DNA of 64,000 nt from Rhabditophanes sp. KR3021. Taxonomy: Eukaryota > Nematoda > Chromadorea > Rhabditida > Alloionematidae. The notes beneath the pieces are model-generated. The model worked only from the letters and a program-made list of their open reading frames with translations, ran no database searches and had not been told where the DNA came from. The position numbers were made by a program, and so were the translations under genes. The first letter of the stretch is position 1; each line of letters opens with the position of its first letter. Location: assembly GCA_963281155.1 (NCBI GenBank), contig CAUJLY010000002.1, positions 2,914,001 through 2,978,000 of the forward strand. The letters are read 5' to 3'. Positions 37,473-51,953 of the stretch are shown here, piece by piece.

Positions 37473-40055
37473 TTAAACTTGGAAGAGGAAAGCCATATCT
37501 TGCCTGTTCAGTTTGGCAGGTTTGAAATTGGCTGCTCCTTCTAAAACTCCTTTAGCTAATTCGAGTTTCTTCTTCTGGAGTAGGCGAATTTGATCCTCGA
37601 TAGTCTTTTCGATGGCAAACTTGTAGATTTTTACTGGTCGATCTTGTCCGTACCTATGAATTCGTCCACGGCATTGTGCCTCAACTTGTGGGTTCCAGGA
37701 GCTATCAATCAGGAACATGTGGGATGCTGTTGCGAGATTCAATCCAGTTCCGCCAGCAGTCAATGCCAAAAGTAAAACTCTTGTGCTGTTCTGCCTTTCA
37801 TTAAAACTTGATTGAGCCACGTCACGATCTTTTTGCTTAACTTGACCAGTAATTGAAAAGCAGGAGATGTTCTTTTGCTTTAATCTAACCTCGACCAAGT
37901 TGAGCATTCCGGTCCATTGGGAAACAATAATGCATTTATCATTGCCTTCTTCCAGAATCTTTTCCAATTTTTCGAACAAAGCCACCATTTTAGTACTTTC
38001 GAAGTGCTCTTCAAAAATTTGTGCATGCTCTGCTACAACATCATCATTGGCAAAGCAAATTTCTGTGGCAACTTTTTCTTCCATAAGAATGACTTCTGAG
38101 GTAGGTTCGACTTCACTATTTTCATTGCAATGGCTCTCTTCCTCACTACTATCATGACAATGTTTGGTAAGCTTCTTTTCCGTCTTAACACCATTCTCCT
38201 TGTTAAAAGCATCCAAATTAACAGCCGGACGACATAATGAAAAATGATTGCAGATTTGTCTCAACCGAAGCAAAAGTACAAGCATCAAAGACATGGTTTG
38301 GAAATTATCTCCTTCAGCATTCTGAATGTTGTTCATAATGACAAAGGGGTTTTCGACTTCAACAACAGCCCCTTCATTTTTTCCAACAAACTCTTCGTTT
38401 CCTTCCAAAAAATTCACGACTATCTTTCTGCAAGCCTGAAACATATGATCGTAGATTTTCCTCTCCACCGGGCCAAAAGCTAAAGTAATTTCTTCGTATT
38501 CAACGGGTGGGAGGTTAACGACAGGATCGCCAGTCAGTTTGCACTTTTCATCCTTAGTGCGCCGCAACAAAACAGCTTTGACAACAGCATTCATACGAGA
38601 AGCCCCCTCCCTGCTGTATTTGTTGGCGATGAATTGCTTAAAGGCAGCTTCTTCGCTCAAAGGAATAAGTCGCATGAATCTGAACAACGAAAACATATCA
38701 AGTAATTCATTGTGCATCGGAGTTCCACTTAGGCAAATTCTTGAAAGGGCAGACAACTTGCAGCAAGCACGAGACACAATTGTTCTTCTGTTCTTGATGT
38801 TGTGCGATTCATCCAAGACAATTCTGTTGAAACAGACTTCAGAAAGGATACTCGGTCCCTTCTTCTTCTTGATCTTAACGGGTTTGTTAGAAGCTCTCTT
38901 TTTCACAATTGGCTCTCCATCATCATCAAGTTCATCTGCATCAGCCAAATCAGCAAGTTCACTGCTAACGGTGCTGTAACTTGTAATGACCACGTCATAA
39001 TCACCCAAATGTTCGGGACTCTTTGTCCTATCGCTTCCATGATAGATGTAGACTTGAAGATACTCTTCCCGAACAAACTTTTTGATCTCCTGTTCCCATT
39101 GGCCTATCAAAGAACTTGGAACTACAATAAGGGTAGTGTCGATTGGTATCAAATTTCTACTGAGAGCGTTTCTGTCCTTGAAGTCGAGGACTTCACTGAT
39201 TGACTCCTTGTTTTGCTTTTGATGAACGATGAGCGCTATTATTTGCAGAGTCTTCCCAAGCCCCATTTCATCCCCAAGGATCATTGATCCCAAGTCTGCC
39301 TCTTTCTTTACAAGCCAGTGCAGTCCAATCTTTTGATGATGCTTTAACTCAGCATTGATCATCTTTGGAGTTTCTAAGATTTCTCCTTCAGACGTTTGTT
39401 CAGTGAAATGAACCATTGTCTCCATCAGGCGGTTGAGTTTAGCATATGCAAAGTTTTGTCTTTCATCACTCATCTTTCCACCAAACAATCTTGTGGGTTT
39501 TTCCAAAGTCACTAGCTCTCCGACTCTATTGTAGTCTAAGCCAATAAACCTCTTTGTAGGATTGTAAAACTTCAAAGGAGCAGGGCAATGTTCGACAGTG
39601 CTCTTATTCATCGCTTTGCCTTTGGAGGTACCCTTTGACAGAGGATCGGCAGAAGTTACCAACGCAGCAAAATGGCTTAAGGGATCAAAGGCGGTAAAAT
39701 TAAGGCTACCTTCATCATTGGTAGTTTGTTCCTCTTCGACACTTCCATTCGAAACTTTACTGAGAAGCTTATTGAAAAGATCTTCAGCAAACGGTACTTC
39801 AGCTACACAAGCAGTCTCGTCTTCAATGCCGAGGGAATTATCCTTTTCCTCGACACTTCCATCATTTTGATTACAAACTTCACTGAGTAGTTTCCTCAAA
39901 AAATCTTCAGCAGACAGGATTCCAGCTACACAAGTATTCTCACTTTCAATACCAAGATAAGTAGCGTCTCTTTTGAATGGTTCTTGGTTTGTGATATCTC
40001 CATTATTTTCACTTAAAATTCCATTTGTAGGTTCCGTGTGAGTTTCTTCGAAAGA
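37473..40055 (-). CDS. TTF2-like: SNF2-family ATPase, TTF2/lodestar type (5' end unresolved)
   Basis: Nuclear double-stranded-DNA translocase; TTF2 removes RNA polymerase II from templates, notably at mitosis. An uninterrupted exon of more than 850 codons carries all helicase motifs: I GDEMGLGKTLQ, Ia TLIVVPSSLIGQWEQE, II VLDESHNIKN, III LSGTPMHNE, IV CIIVSQWTGMLN, V GGTGLNLATASHM, VI QCRGRIHRYGQDRPV. There is no RING insert, which separates it from Rad5/HLTF. Two acidic insertions interrupt the ATPase core. The frame is open to 40055 but has no ATG there. A first exon may begin with the ATG at 40216 (MDTQNATFYEILMKKN), with a weak GT donor at about 40170 and acceptor at about 40045. The N-terminus has two diverged copies of a roughly 45-residue unit. 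Confidence 0.85.
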   Translation of the reverse strand, partial: SFEETHTEPTNGILSENNGDITNQEPFKRDATYLGIESENTCVAGILSAEDFLRKLLSEVCNQNDGSVEEKDNSLGIEDETACVAEVPFAEDLFNKLLSKVSNGSVEEEQTTNDEGSLNFTAFDPLSHFAALVTSADPLSKGTSKGKAMNKSTVEHCPAPLKFYNPTKRFIGLDYNRVGELVTLEKPTRLFGGKMSDERQNFAYAKLNRLMETMVHFTEQTSEGEILETPKMINAELKHHQKIGLHWLVKKEADLGSMILGDEMGLGKTLQIIALIVHQKQNKESISEVLDFKDRNALSRNLIPIDTTLIVVPSSLIGQWEQEIKKFVREEYLQVYIYHGSDRTKSPEHLGDYDVVITSYSTVSSELADLADADELDDDGEPIVKKRASNKPVKIKKKKGPSILSEVCFNRIVLDESHNIKNRRTIVSRACCKLSALSRICLSGTPMHNELLDMFSLFRFMRLIPLSEEAAFKQFIANKYSREGASRMNAVVKAVLLRRTKDEKCKLTGDPVVNLPPVEYEEITLAFGPVERKIYDHMFQACRKIVVNFLEGNEEFVGKNEGAVVEVENPFVIMNNIQNAEGDNFQTMSLMLVLLLRLRQICNHFSLCRPAVNLDAFNKENGVKTEKKLTKHCHDSSEEESHCNENSEVEPTSEVILMEEKVATEICFANDDVVAEHAQIFEEHFESTKMVALFEKLEKILEEGNDKCIIVSQWTGMLNLVEVRLKQKNISCFSITGQVKQKDRDVAQSSFNERQNSTRVLLLALTAGGTGLNLATASHMFLIDSSWNPQVEAQCRGRIHRYGQDRPVKIYKFAIEKTIEDQIRLLQKKKLELAKGVLEGAANFKPAKLNRQDMAFLFQV

Positions 40056-40533
40056 TCACAGAATAAACCCACTACGTTATCGTTGCGTTTGTTGTTTAAT
40101 TCTTAGTCATTTTCCGTGTTATTCATAAAAACTCGCATTTGTGCATTTTCTAAACTACTAAAATTGTGATTTTTCTTCATGAGAATCTCATAAAATGTAG
40201 CATTTTGCGTATCCATCTTAATTAAAAATGTTACTTTGAAATACAATAGATTATATCTTACGTTAAAAAATACCATTCTATAAAAATCCACAACAACTAA
40301 GGAAGAAACTTTAAACAAATAACTTTCGCAAATATTTAATAGAAGGCCCCACAAGTTGATTATAAATATTAAATATACTGAAAAAACATATTGCATATTT
40401 TATGAAAAAATGATTTAAAAATTAAAAAAATTGGAATTTATTAAAGTGTACGAAATATCTTTGTGTATTATATTGGAATACATGAAAAAGAAAGGTTAAA
40501 ACAACAACAAAAGCTAAAAGAAACAAGAATTAA

Positions 40534-41154
40534 TTACATATCCTCCAAATTATCGTCCGAACCACCATCACCATAATTTTCTCCATTATCAAAGTATGTC
40601 GTTGCGTAATCATTATCCTCTTCCAAATAATCATCGTCACTAAGAATAGCTTCGTCATCTTCTTTGGGTTCATCGTCGTCGTCTAAATCAATTTTCCTCC
40701 TTTTGATTTGAACATCGCCATTTGCTTCTTTGCTTTCTAATACATCCAATCTATCACCTAACTCATAGTCAAGTTTTTTTCTTCTGGCTGCTAATATCTC
40801 TTCTTTTGTCTTTCTGCCATGCAATTCAAGTGGTACACGTTTCAGATGAGGAACAAAAATATCCTTTTCCTTGATCAAATATTTGTCAGAATAACTCTTG
40901 TCAGTTTCAGAAATTAAACTTTCATTTCGGTAAAACTCAGAGTTTTCAAAGTTTTTAATCATTGCTTTCTTCATGTCCACCATATATTGCAAATCAGCAT
41001 TCATTTCTATCGCGGTTCCGGTTCGTGACAATAATGGATATAGTTTTGGATCCTCGCGTTTTTGATTTACAATGCTTCCTATATCCTGCCTTTGAATACC
41101 CAATGCAGAGGCTAATTGAGCCATAGAACCACCACGGCCTCCTCTTTTTGCCAT
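40534..41154 (-). CDS. RNA polymerase III subunit RPC7 (POLR3G/Rpc31 homologue)
   Basis: Subunit of the RPC3-RPC6-RPC7 heterotrimer needed for Pol III initiation in the nucleus. Single exon, 206 residues. It begins MAKRGGRGGSMAQLASALGI with the Gly/Arg-rich start, followed by the conserved central block (YPLLSR...ADLQYMVDMKKAMIKNF, DKSYSDKYL, FVPHLKRVPLEL). The C-terminal half is basic then strongly acidic (KIDLDDDDEPKEDDEAILSD) and ends NDYATTYFDNGENYGDGGSD, matching the vertebrate NDY..SYF(D/E).G.D....SDDN signature. Neighbours share the strand (TTF2-like upstream in coordinate, AFG3L2 downstream). The 203-bp gap to AFG3L2's stop leaves open a closely packed or operonic arrangement. Confidence 0.9.
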   Translation of the reverse strand: MAKRGGRGGSMAQLASALGIQRQDIGSIVNQKREDPKLYPLLSRTGTAIEMNADLQYMVDMKKAMIKNFENSEFYRNESLISETDKSYSDKYLIKEKDIFVPHLKRVPLELHGRKTKEEILAARRKKLDYELGDRLDVLESKEANGDVQIKRRKIDLDDDDEPKEDDEAILSDDDYLEEDNDYATTYFDNGENYGDGGSDDNLEDM

Positions 41155-41357
41155 TTTGGAGCTTTTCTAAAAGATACTGATACAATTAAATTTCAAACTC
41201 TTTTTAGAGATATTTAATGGCTATCTACCAAAAATTAATAGAATATCCAAATGATCATATTATTTTAATGCATATACACTCAACAAAATATTTTTTGTTT
41301 TTTAATAAAGATAAACAATAACCTAAATAAAGTACTACTTTCAAAATTAATTTAAAA

Positions 41358-45678
<4,321 letters not shown>

Positions 45679-46420
45679 AATTAAATTGTAGAAAAGCCTA
45701 AAAAGGTTAGAAAAGATTAATAAGCTTAATATCTAGATGGTTTGTTGTGAAATAAGCATTGGCTTTTGAAATAAATTATTTTACTAGTACACGCTTTTCC
45801 AATTTTTGTAACAAGATGTTGTAAGATCCTTTGACAGAGCGTGTTTCAAAATTTTTACACTACTTTTTAATCAACTTTATTTTAGAAACAGTGAAATGAT
45901 TCATATTAAATAATTATTTGTTATCTGGAAAGGATCATTGGAACGATATTTATAGTTAAAAATGTTGTTATTATTGTTGGTGTTTGTTGATAAACACATA
46001 TCAAAAATAACGTGTTAAGTCGATGATATGCCAACAAAGCAATAACTAAAACACTATTTAAGCCAACAATAGTTAATCCTAATTCATTAATTGTTACCTC
46101 TCATTCTTTCTTGTTACCTTGTTATGCCACTGTGCATCTTTATGGTTAATATATATTCCGCTATCTTTAATGGACCGATGTTATTTGCCACTAACACATT
46201 TATTATTAATACTTCAACGATTTCAGTCACAGGTTACTTAACAATTAAAAGACTTTGGTCGCTAATACTCAACTCACTCTGCTTTAAACGTTGGGGTAAG
46301 TAATTGTATTAATTAACAATATCTATCCTTAAAGTAAAGTTTTTCTAGGTTAATTATTTTGTGTGTGTTGACCAGTAATTGTTCTAACGGGTACAAACAT
46401 CTTAAATTTACTAGACAATA
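45679..46420. other. divergent spacer AFG3L2 / MVD with a TM-like ORF
   Basis: A plus-strand frame at 46091-46303 encodes two hydrophobic segments (LPLILSCYLVMPLCIFMVNI and a second after FNGPMLFATNTF). It ends at ILNSLCFKRWG followed by a GTAAGT donor. The shape resembles helices 6-7 and the short tail of a nematode chemoreceptor, so it may be a relic exon. There is no ATG context and no neighbouring exons were found. The rest is the promoter region of both genes. Confidence 0.3.
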
Positions 46421-47428
46421 ATGGAAGGTTTCGATGGAAAAAGCGTCACTGTCAAAGTGCCAATTAATATTGCAATGATAAAATATTGGGGTAAAAGAAA
46501 CACTGATTTAATGCTGGCATTAAACGATTCTATTTCTTTGACAATCAACGACTTATATGCAGAAACTAAAATTACTGCTAGCCAGAAATTCTCAAAGAAT
46601 AGTGTTAAAATAAATGATACCGACTATAAAGTTACAGATGCATCCCGTTTTAAGAAAGTATTAGATCAAGCGATTTCTATTTTAAAAGAAAGGAGTCCAA
46701 ACACTGATGTGGATTTGAAGTTTAAGATCGAGTCACAGACGAATTTCCCCGTTGCTGCTGGGTTAGCTTCATCTGCTGCAGGATTCGGCGCAATTGCCTT
46801 TGCTTTAGCAAAATTGTTTAATTTTTCATCTGAACAACTGACCTTTTTAGCAAGACTTGGCAGTGGGAGCGCAATTAGATCTGTTTTGCCTGGCCTTGTT
46901 AAATGGGATGGAACCGTTCAATCTAACTGTGAAAGTCTATTTGATGAACATTATTGGAATGAATTGCGAGCCATCATTGTTGTAGTCCATGATAAGGAAA
47001 AGGACATTTCTAGCACTGTTGGAATGCAAACTACCGTTGAAACATCTGATCTATATCAACATCGGATCAACGTCTGTGTACCTAAGCATGTCAACGAACT
47101 TACAAGAGCTTTTAAAAATAAGAACTTTACTTTGTTAGCTAAAACTATAATGAAAGATTCCAATCAATTTCATGCTGTTTGTTTAGACACCACTCCTCCG
47201 CTCAAGTACATGAATGATATCTCATGGCAATTAATCTCCCTGGCAAACAAATTTAATGCAGATGAGGTCAAAGTTGGTTACACCTTCGACGCCGGCCCAA
47301 ATTGTTGTTATTACATTCAAGAAAAAGATGCTACTGCCTTTTTAGAAATACTTGATTCAAATGGATTTACACAAAAAAGTGGAACAGTTATTTATTCAAA
47401 AATTGGAAAAGGTCCCGAAGTTATTTAA
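46421..47428 (+). CDS. MVD-like: diphosphomevalonate decarboxylase
   Basis: GHMP-kinase-fold enzyme that converts mevalonate-5-diphosphate to isopentenyl diphosphate with ATP, the last step of the mevalonate pathway that supplies ubiquinone, dolichol and prenyl groups. Single exon, 335 residues (animal enzymes about 400). Motifs: VPINIAMIKYWGKRN at the N-terminus, LNDSISLT, the ATP-binding FPVAAGLASSAAGFG, ARLGSGSAIRS (usual enzymes have SGSACRS), MKDSNQFHAVCLDT and TFDAGPNCCYY with the catalytic Asp. It ends KIGKGPEVI, lacking the longer C-terminal extension of mammalian enzymes. It should be functional. The CAAX-bearing PPP1R16 protein elsewhere in the window depends on this pathway. Confidence 0.94.
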   Translation: MEGFDGKSVTVKVPINIAMIKYWGKRNTDLMLALNDSISLTINDLYAETKITASQKFSKNSVKINDTDYKVTDASRFKKVLDQAISILKERSPNTDVDLKFKIESQTNFPVAAGLASSAAGFGAIAFALAKLFNFSSEQLTFLARLGSGSAIRSVLPGLVKWDGTVQSNCESLFDEHYWNELRAIIVVVHDKEKDISSTVGMQTTVETSDLYQHRINVCVPKHVNELTRAFKNKNFTLLAKTIMKDSNQFHAVCLDTTPPLKYMNDISWQLISLANKFNADEVKVGYTFDAGPNCCYYIQEKDATAFLEILDSNGFTQKSGTVIYSKIGKGPEVI

Positions 47429-47698
47429 TTATTTAAAAGCATTTATAAATAACTTAAGTAGTTATAAATTAATAAAAAAGATTTAAAAATGATTAAAAAT
47501 GATTTAAAAAAGATTTGAGTGATTCATTAAAATTTATTTTTTCCTTGCATCTAAACAAAATTTTGCTAAAACATGTAATTGAGTAAATTTTTGACTTAAA
47601 TTAATTGGCTAAGAAATATAATTATAAAAAAATTCGAAAAACTTTTGGCACTAACTCCCCTAAATGATAAAAAATTACGTGTATTTTGTTTTATCACT

Positions 47699-48090
47699 GA
47701 CTCCTCAGAATGGTGATAAAATGGAACTAAAAATGGTTATGATTTGATGAGTAAAAAGTATGTACAGGCTTTGGCACTGACTCCTCAGGATGGTTGGTAA
47801 ATTAAACTGATTATGATAAGAAAAGAGTATGTACAAGTTTTGGCACTGACTCCTCAGGATGGTTGGTAAATTAAAATGATTATGATAAGAAAACAGTATG
47901 TACAAGTTTTGGCACTGACTCCTCAGGATGGTTGGTAAATTAAAATGATTATGATAAGAAAACAGTATGTACAAGTTTTGGCACTGACTCCTCAGAATGG
48001 TTGGTAAGTTAAAATGATTATGATTTGGTGAGTAAAAAGTATGTACAAGTTTTGGCACTGACTCCTCAGAATAGTTGGTAAATTGAAAAT
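47699..48090. repeat. 69-bp minisatellite (about 5 units plus decayed flanks)
   Basis: Units begin GACTCCTCAG(G/A)AT at 47699, 47779, 47848, 47917, 47986 and 48060, giving periods of 80, 69, 69, 69 and 74. Two central units are nearly identical. A shared core TTTTGGCACTGACTCCTCAG is the most conserved part, and more diverged copies of it appear at about 47645 and 48195. The 69-base units keep the minus strand open as a 23-residue repeat, but the composition does not look like a real protein. It lies between the convergent 3' ends of MVD and the nuclear receptor. Confidence 0.85.
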
Positions 48091-48332
48091 TTAGTTATAT
48101 GTTTTCATAAGTAACAGGTAGAAGCATATTTGTCAATGAGCTCGTCAGAATTTTAAGATATTTTAGTCTAAATGTATAAAGGTTAAATATAAGTTTTGGC
48201 ATTGAGTTTCTAAAGAAGAGATTAAATATGTAATTTGGAAAATGTATTGAAACCTAGTAGTTAAAAAAATTGTTCGACAATGAACCCCCCAAAATTATTT
48301 TAATTTTAAAGTTTAAGCACATTTCGCTTAAG

Positions 48333-49844
48333 TTAAAGAGAGAATATTTTAACCATTTCAAGATGATTTTCGGGAGCCATGAATCTAGGTAAATAGCGAT
48401 TAACTATGACTCTAAAAGTAGCAATTTTACTTAATAGTCTTGGATAATACTTGATGTTGGGAGTATGATTTCCATTTTGATCACTAAACATCTTAAGAGC
48501 TCTATAAAGATAAGAATTGAGCTCCACAGCTTCTTCTTGATAATTAAAGGAATCTGGATTCATGATGAAAAGCGAAGCAATGATGGCAATTTGCTCATTA
48601 TTCAATTCAAGACCTCTGAAACTCTCACCTAACCTAATCATATCCTCAATAAAGCCATCAACAATAAGATGATCATCGCCATCAATTGCCTTATGGCTCT
48701 CATTATTCTCAAAACACCCATCTGTGTCATTGTACTTCAAAATAAACTTAAACAAATGAATTTCGATCCAAGCTTCCTTAGCGATAGTTGCAAGTTTCTT
48801 ATCCTCAGGGAAATTTTTGAAGCTTGGAAGGCAATTGGCGAAATCTAAAGTTCTTCTCAATACCGATGAACAAATAGATTGCCATGACTTAGTGATGTCA
48901 TCATTCTTAATACGATGATCTTTCACAATATCAGTATCAATGTTGTTAAGATAAGCCTTAGTAATGATATCGCAAAATGGTCTATACTCCTCAACATCCT
49001 CTGTGGACTCATTTGCAACATATCTTTTGTAGATCTTCTCTACTTGTTTCATTTGACCGTTAGAAGCAATCAAATGTCTTTGAGCTGAACGCTTAACTTC
49101 GTCCAAAACAAGTTGTGTTTGCATTCCGGAAGAGATACATTTTAAGAATCGGCACTTTTGACAATTATTTCTTGTTTCTTCATTAATAAGACAGTCTTCA
49201 CTTTTCTTGCAAATATATTTCAAATCGCGTTGAACAGTTCTTCTAAAGAATCCCTTACACCCTTCACATGTAATGGATTTGTAATGATGTCCGGTTGCTT
49301 CTGCCTCGCAAACTAAACATTTAGTTCCTTCCTTAAGATAACTTGGAATATATCCTTTTGCTAAAAAAATCAAATAAATGCCGACATTTTTAATGGTTAT
49401 ATGAGTTCAATCTACTCCCCTTAAAAACTTTTTTAGCTTTGAACCGACTATTTTTATTCACACAATTTTAATGTTTTTGTTACGGACTTATGGTGATGCA
49501 ATTTTGGCAAACTGAATAGGTTGATTATGACGTAAGTTTGTCCTTTTTAATGAAAGGACATTGCATAGCACCAATGACATAATAATCTTTACGAGGTCAC
49601 TATATTAGATAAAAACCAAACAAAAGCATGGGAATGTAGATTTAAGCTTATAGTATCGTATTATCCCAGTCTAAATCACAATATGTCCAAACCAACAAGT
49701 TCAAGGAAGTGTGTGATATATAATTAAGTGGCAAAAAAATTAATTGTGTGAAAACCTACTTTTCTTCTTTCCGTTGATGGCCTTAGAAGCATCCAGGATT
49801 GGACTTTTGGAATTTGGTGATTTTGTAGTATAAAGTTTTGTCAT
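48333..49844 (-). CDS. nuclear hormone receptor with thyroid-receptor-like DNA-binding region
   Basis: Ligand-dependent transcription factor. Exons 49844-49760 and 49360-48333 give about 370 residues. The DBD (residues about 43-108) has all eight zinc cysteines: CLVCEAEATGHHYKSITCEG with P-box CEGCKGFFRR, then YICKKSEDCLINEETRNNCQ and CRFLKC. The carboxy-terminal extension GMQTQLVLDEVKRSAQRHLI is strikingly like the thyroid receptor [20 protein letters not shown]. The P-box EGCKG is the NR1 type, predicting AGGTCA half-sites. The ligand-binding domain (about 200 residues) is divergent but has the FxxM/LxxL-like helices and ends LEMVKIFSL without a clear AF-2 glutamate motif. The ATG at 49844 is chosen because the exon joins in phase. 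The NHR call is certain; the TR subgroup is inference. Confidence 0.9.
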
Positions 49845-50217
49845 TTTCTGAAACATTTAAAAATAATTATTAATGTAAAAGGTCTTATTAACATTTTGGG
49901 ACGACTATTTGTGTGATAAGTTTTTATGTAAAGAAAGTACATCATCAGACGGAAAGTTTTATTGAAATGAAAATCCTAAAATATACTTTCAGGTCATCAA
50001 GAAAGGCACCTGTTTTACAATGGCCTATAATAATTATATATGCATTTGAGCACGCCTTCATCTAACCTTAAAACCATCTTTTTAGGCTATTGCGTAAGTG
50101 AACAGACAACGGTAAAGTGATTGTGTAATATGATTCGAAGCAGAAGAAATTAAAATTCAGCAGCCATATAGGAAATCTAAGAGGGTACCAGTACCGGTCA
50201 TCTTTTATTGTTTGCCA

Positions 50218-50229
50218 ACCACATGTGGT
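50218..50229. promoter_or_regulatory. palindromic E-box upstream of the nuclear receptor
   Basis: ACCACATGTGGT is a perfect 12-base palindrome around a CACATGTG-type E-box (CANNTG), about 375 bases upstream of the receptor ATG. A bHLH factor could bind. Direct sequence observation; regulatory role is inference. Confidence 0.35.
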
Positions 50230-50786
50230 AAGGTCACATAATAGGACGAACTGCTCAACAATGTTAGGAAGCAAGTTAGATAGGACTAGTGCTAATCAAA
50301 TGAGGACAAACCGCCACAAACCAATACAATAATACACTTGAGATATCCTAATGTAAAGTGTAAAGTAATTTAAGGTTATCAAACAAGCAGATGTTTATTG
50401 GCACGTGTGTTTAAGGACAACGAAGTGTAAGAGGTAGAAAAATAGAGAAGCGGTCTTTTGTGAGAACATATCAGTGATGATATCTTTATTACATCCACTT
50501 TTGAACGAATTGTTTCATAATATAATAATTGCCGCTTTCAATATCAACAATCTATCCATAAAAGGTGTTTAATTTATAAAAGGCGACTTTTCTTCAAAGC
50601 TGTGTTGATTTATTATGTGGTTATGCATCTGATAAAAAATCTATGTTTTAAGCGACATTTGCAAATCATAAAAATAATTAAGACATTAAATTGCAATGAA
50701 GATAAACAAGGACAATAAATATGTATATTCAAATGACGTATAAAAATATACATAAAAATAATATATCCAAAACATCAAAAAATATT

Positions 50787-50859
50787 TAGCATTGAGTGGT
50801 TTCGATCCACCGACCTCTGGGTTATGGGCCCAGCACGCTAACCTCTGCGCCACAATGCT
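50787..50859 (-). tRNA. tRNA-Met (CAU), probably elongator
   Basis: The 73-base cloverleaf folds by eye. Acceptor stem AGCATTG pairs with CAATGCT and the discriminator is A. The D-arm is intact, the anticodon stem CTGGG/CCCAG encloses loop CCCATAA with anticodon CAT, the variable loop is short, and the T-arm is GTGGATCGAAACCAC-like. There is no intron. A run of six T follows five bases after the 3' end (50782-50777), a Pol III terminator. The acceptor stem starts A-T, not the A-U with the special features of initiators, so elongator is preferred. Confidence 0.93.
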
Positions 50860-51643
50860 GTAATGTATGTTGATAAATATGTTGATATATTCTGACTAGC
50901 AAATATATTTTTCATAATACTTAATTTAGAATTGCGTTTTATATATTGCAAATATGTATTAAATAGCTGCATTACATGAAGCAAGTAATAAAATACTGGC
51001 TATGTAAATTAGTAAATAAGGCTTCCTGTCTAAGTTAATGAATGCATGTTTTATTTAAAACAAAAGTTCAATTTTTAAAACATTTAATTTCTTACAATAA
51101 AAATATAAAGTACCGCCTTTCAAGTATCTTTATTAGCCTTGGCTGAAATCTGTTAAACTTTTACATGCATACAATTTAATATAGCCTTTCACAACTTCCT
51201 TATAGTTTACAAAAAATTGTTTTTTGCAATTTCAACAAAACTACTACATGTACAATTGTTTATAGATGGAATATGGATAAGCTATATATTTAGAAATTTT
51301 ATATTCAAATACAATGTTCTACCGACAACTTTTTCTCACATTTATTTAGAAAGATTGCTTAATTAGCTCTGACGTATGATTCATGTAATTGTTCCAAACA
51401 CACAAAACACATTTTCTTACTACTTCAAACATTAATTATATTGTGTGCTTCTTTACACAAAAATATTTATGCCAAACAGAAATAGTAATATAGTAATTGG
51501 CCTTCTCTTATAATTTCAGGCTTACATTTGATGTGCATCATCAATATTCACTAAATATCCGGATAACAATAAGTCGCGGCGAAAAATATTTATCTTATCT
51601 AAATAATATTGCATGAAACATTTTTTATATTTACTTCCCAAAA
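50860..51643. other. intergenic AT-rich spacer
   Basis: No gene or motif worth reporting was recognised between the tRNA and the next ORF. Confidence 0.45.
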
Positions 51644-51953
51644 ATGCTTATTAATGTCGCGAATGCTTTGATAGAAACATTAGTACAAGTTGGATATGTA
51701 AAGGTACCACAGAAGTTAAATTATGAGTATACGTTTTATTATAAAGATGAACCGTTTATACAATATACCTTTGCATTTTTGGTTTTTGACGAAGGAACAC
51801 AGTTCGAAACAATAGTTGCAACTCCCACAATTTCGTACTTAGACAAATCATATTTTTACTCGTCTCTTGAATTTTATGCTTCCACAGATAAAGAATTAAA
51901 TGCTCAAATGGGTAAAGAAGTTATTCCATTTTTGGAGGAACAAAAAAGTAACA
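51644..51953 (+). CDS. unrecognised ORF, probable first exon
   Basis: ATG-started frame of 103 codons ending at a good GTAAGT donor. The product is mixed alpha/beta, aromatic-rich and protein-like (LIETLVQVGYVKVPQKLNYE; YTFAFLVFDEGTQFETIVAT; KEVIPFLEEQK). There is no signal peptide. The next coherent coding block (52750 onward) is on the same strand, but its acceptor phase does not match this donor. Either an exon is missing or the locus is damaged. No family is recognised. Confidence 0.4.

Noticed and set aside
38539..39203. Plus-strand ORFs of 130-146 codons inside the SNF2 ATPase
   Set aside because: Antisense shadows of a long intact coding exon; composition is Ser/Leu/Phe-rich with no domain.
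47705..48058. 117-codon minus-strand ORF made of 23-residue repeats
   Set aside because: Open only because the minisatellite unit is 69 bases (a multiple of three); it breaks where the unit length changes to 74 and 80, so it is not under coding selection.
47699..48090. CRISPR-like array
   Set aside because: Tandem repeats have no unique spacers and the genome is eukaryotic; it is a minisatellite.
50068..50274. 68-codon minus-strand ORF upstream of the nuclear receptor
   Set aside because: No splice link to the receptor exons, no domain; probably 5' flanking sequence.
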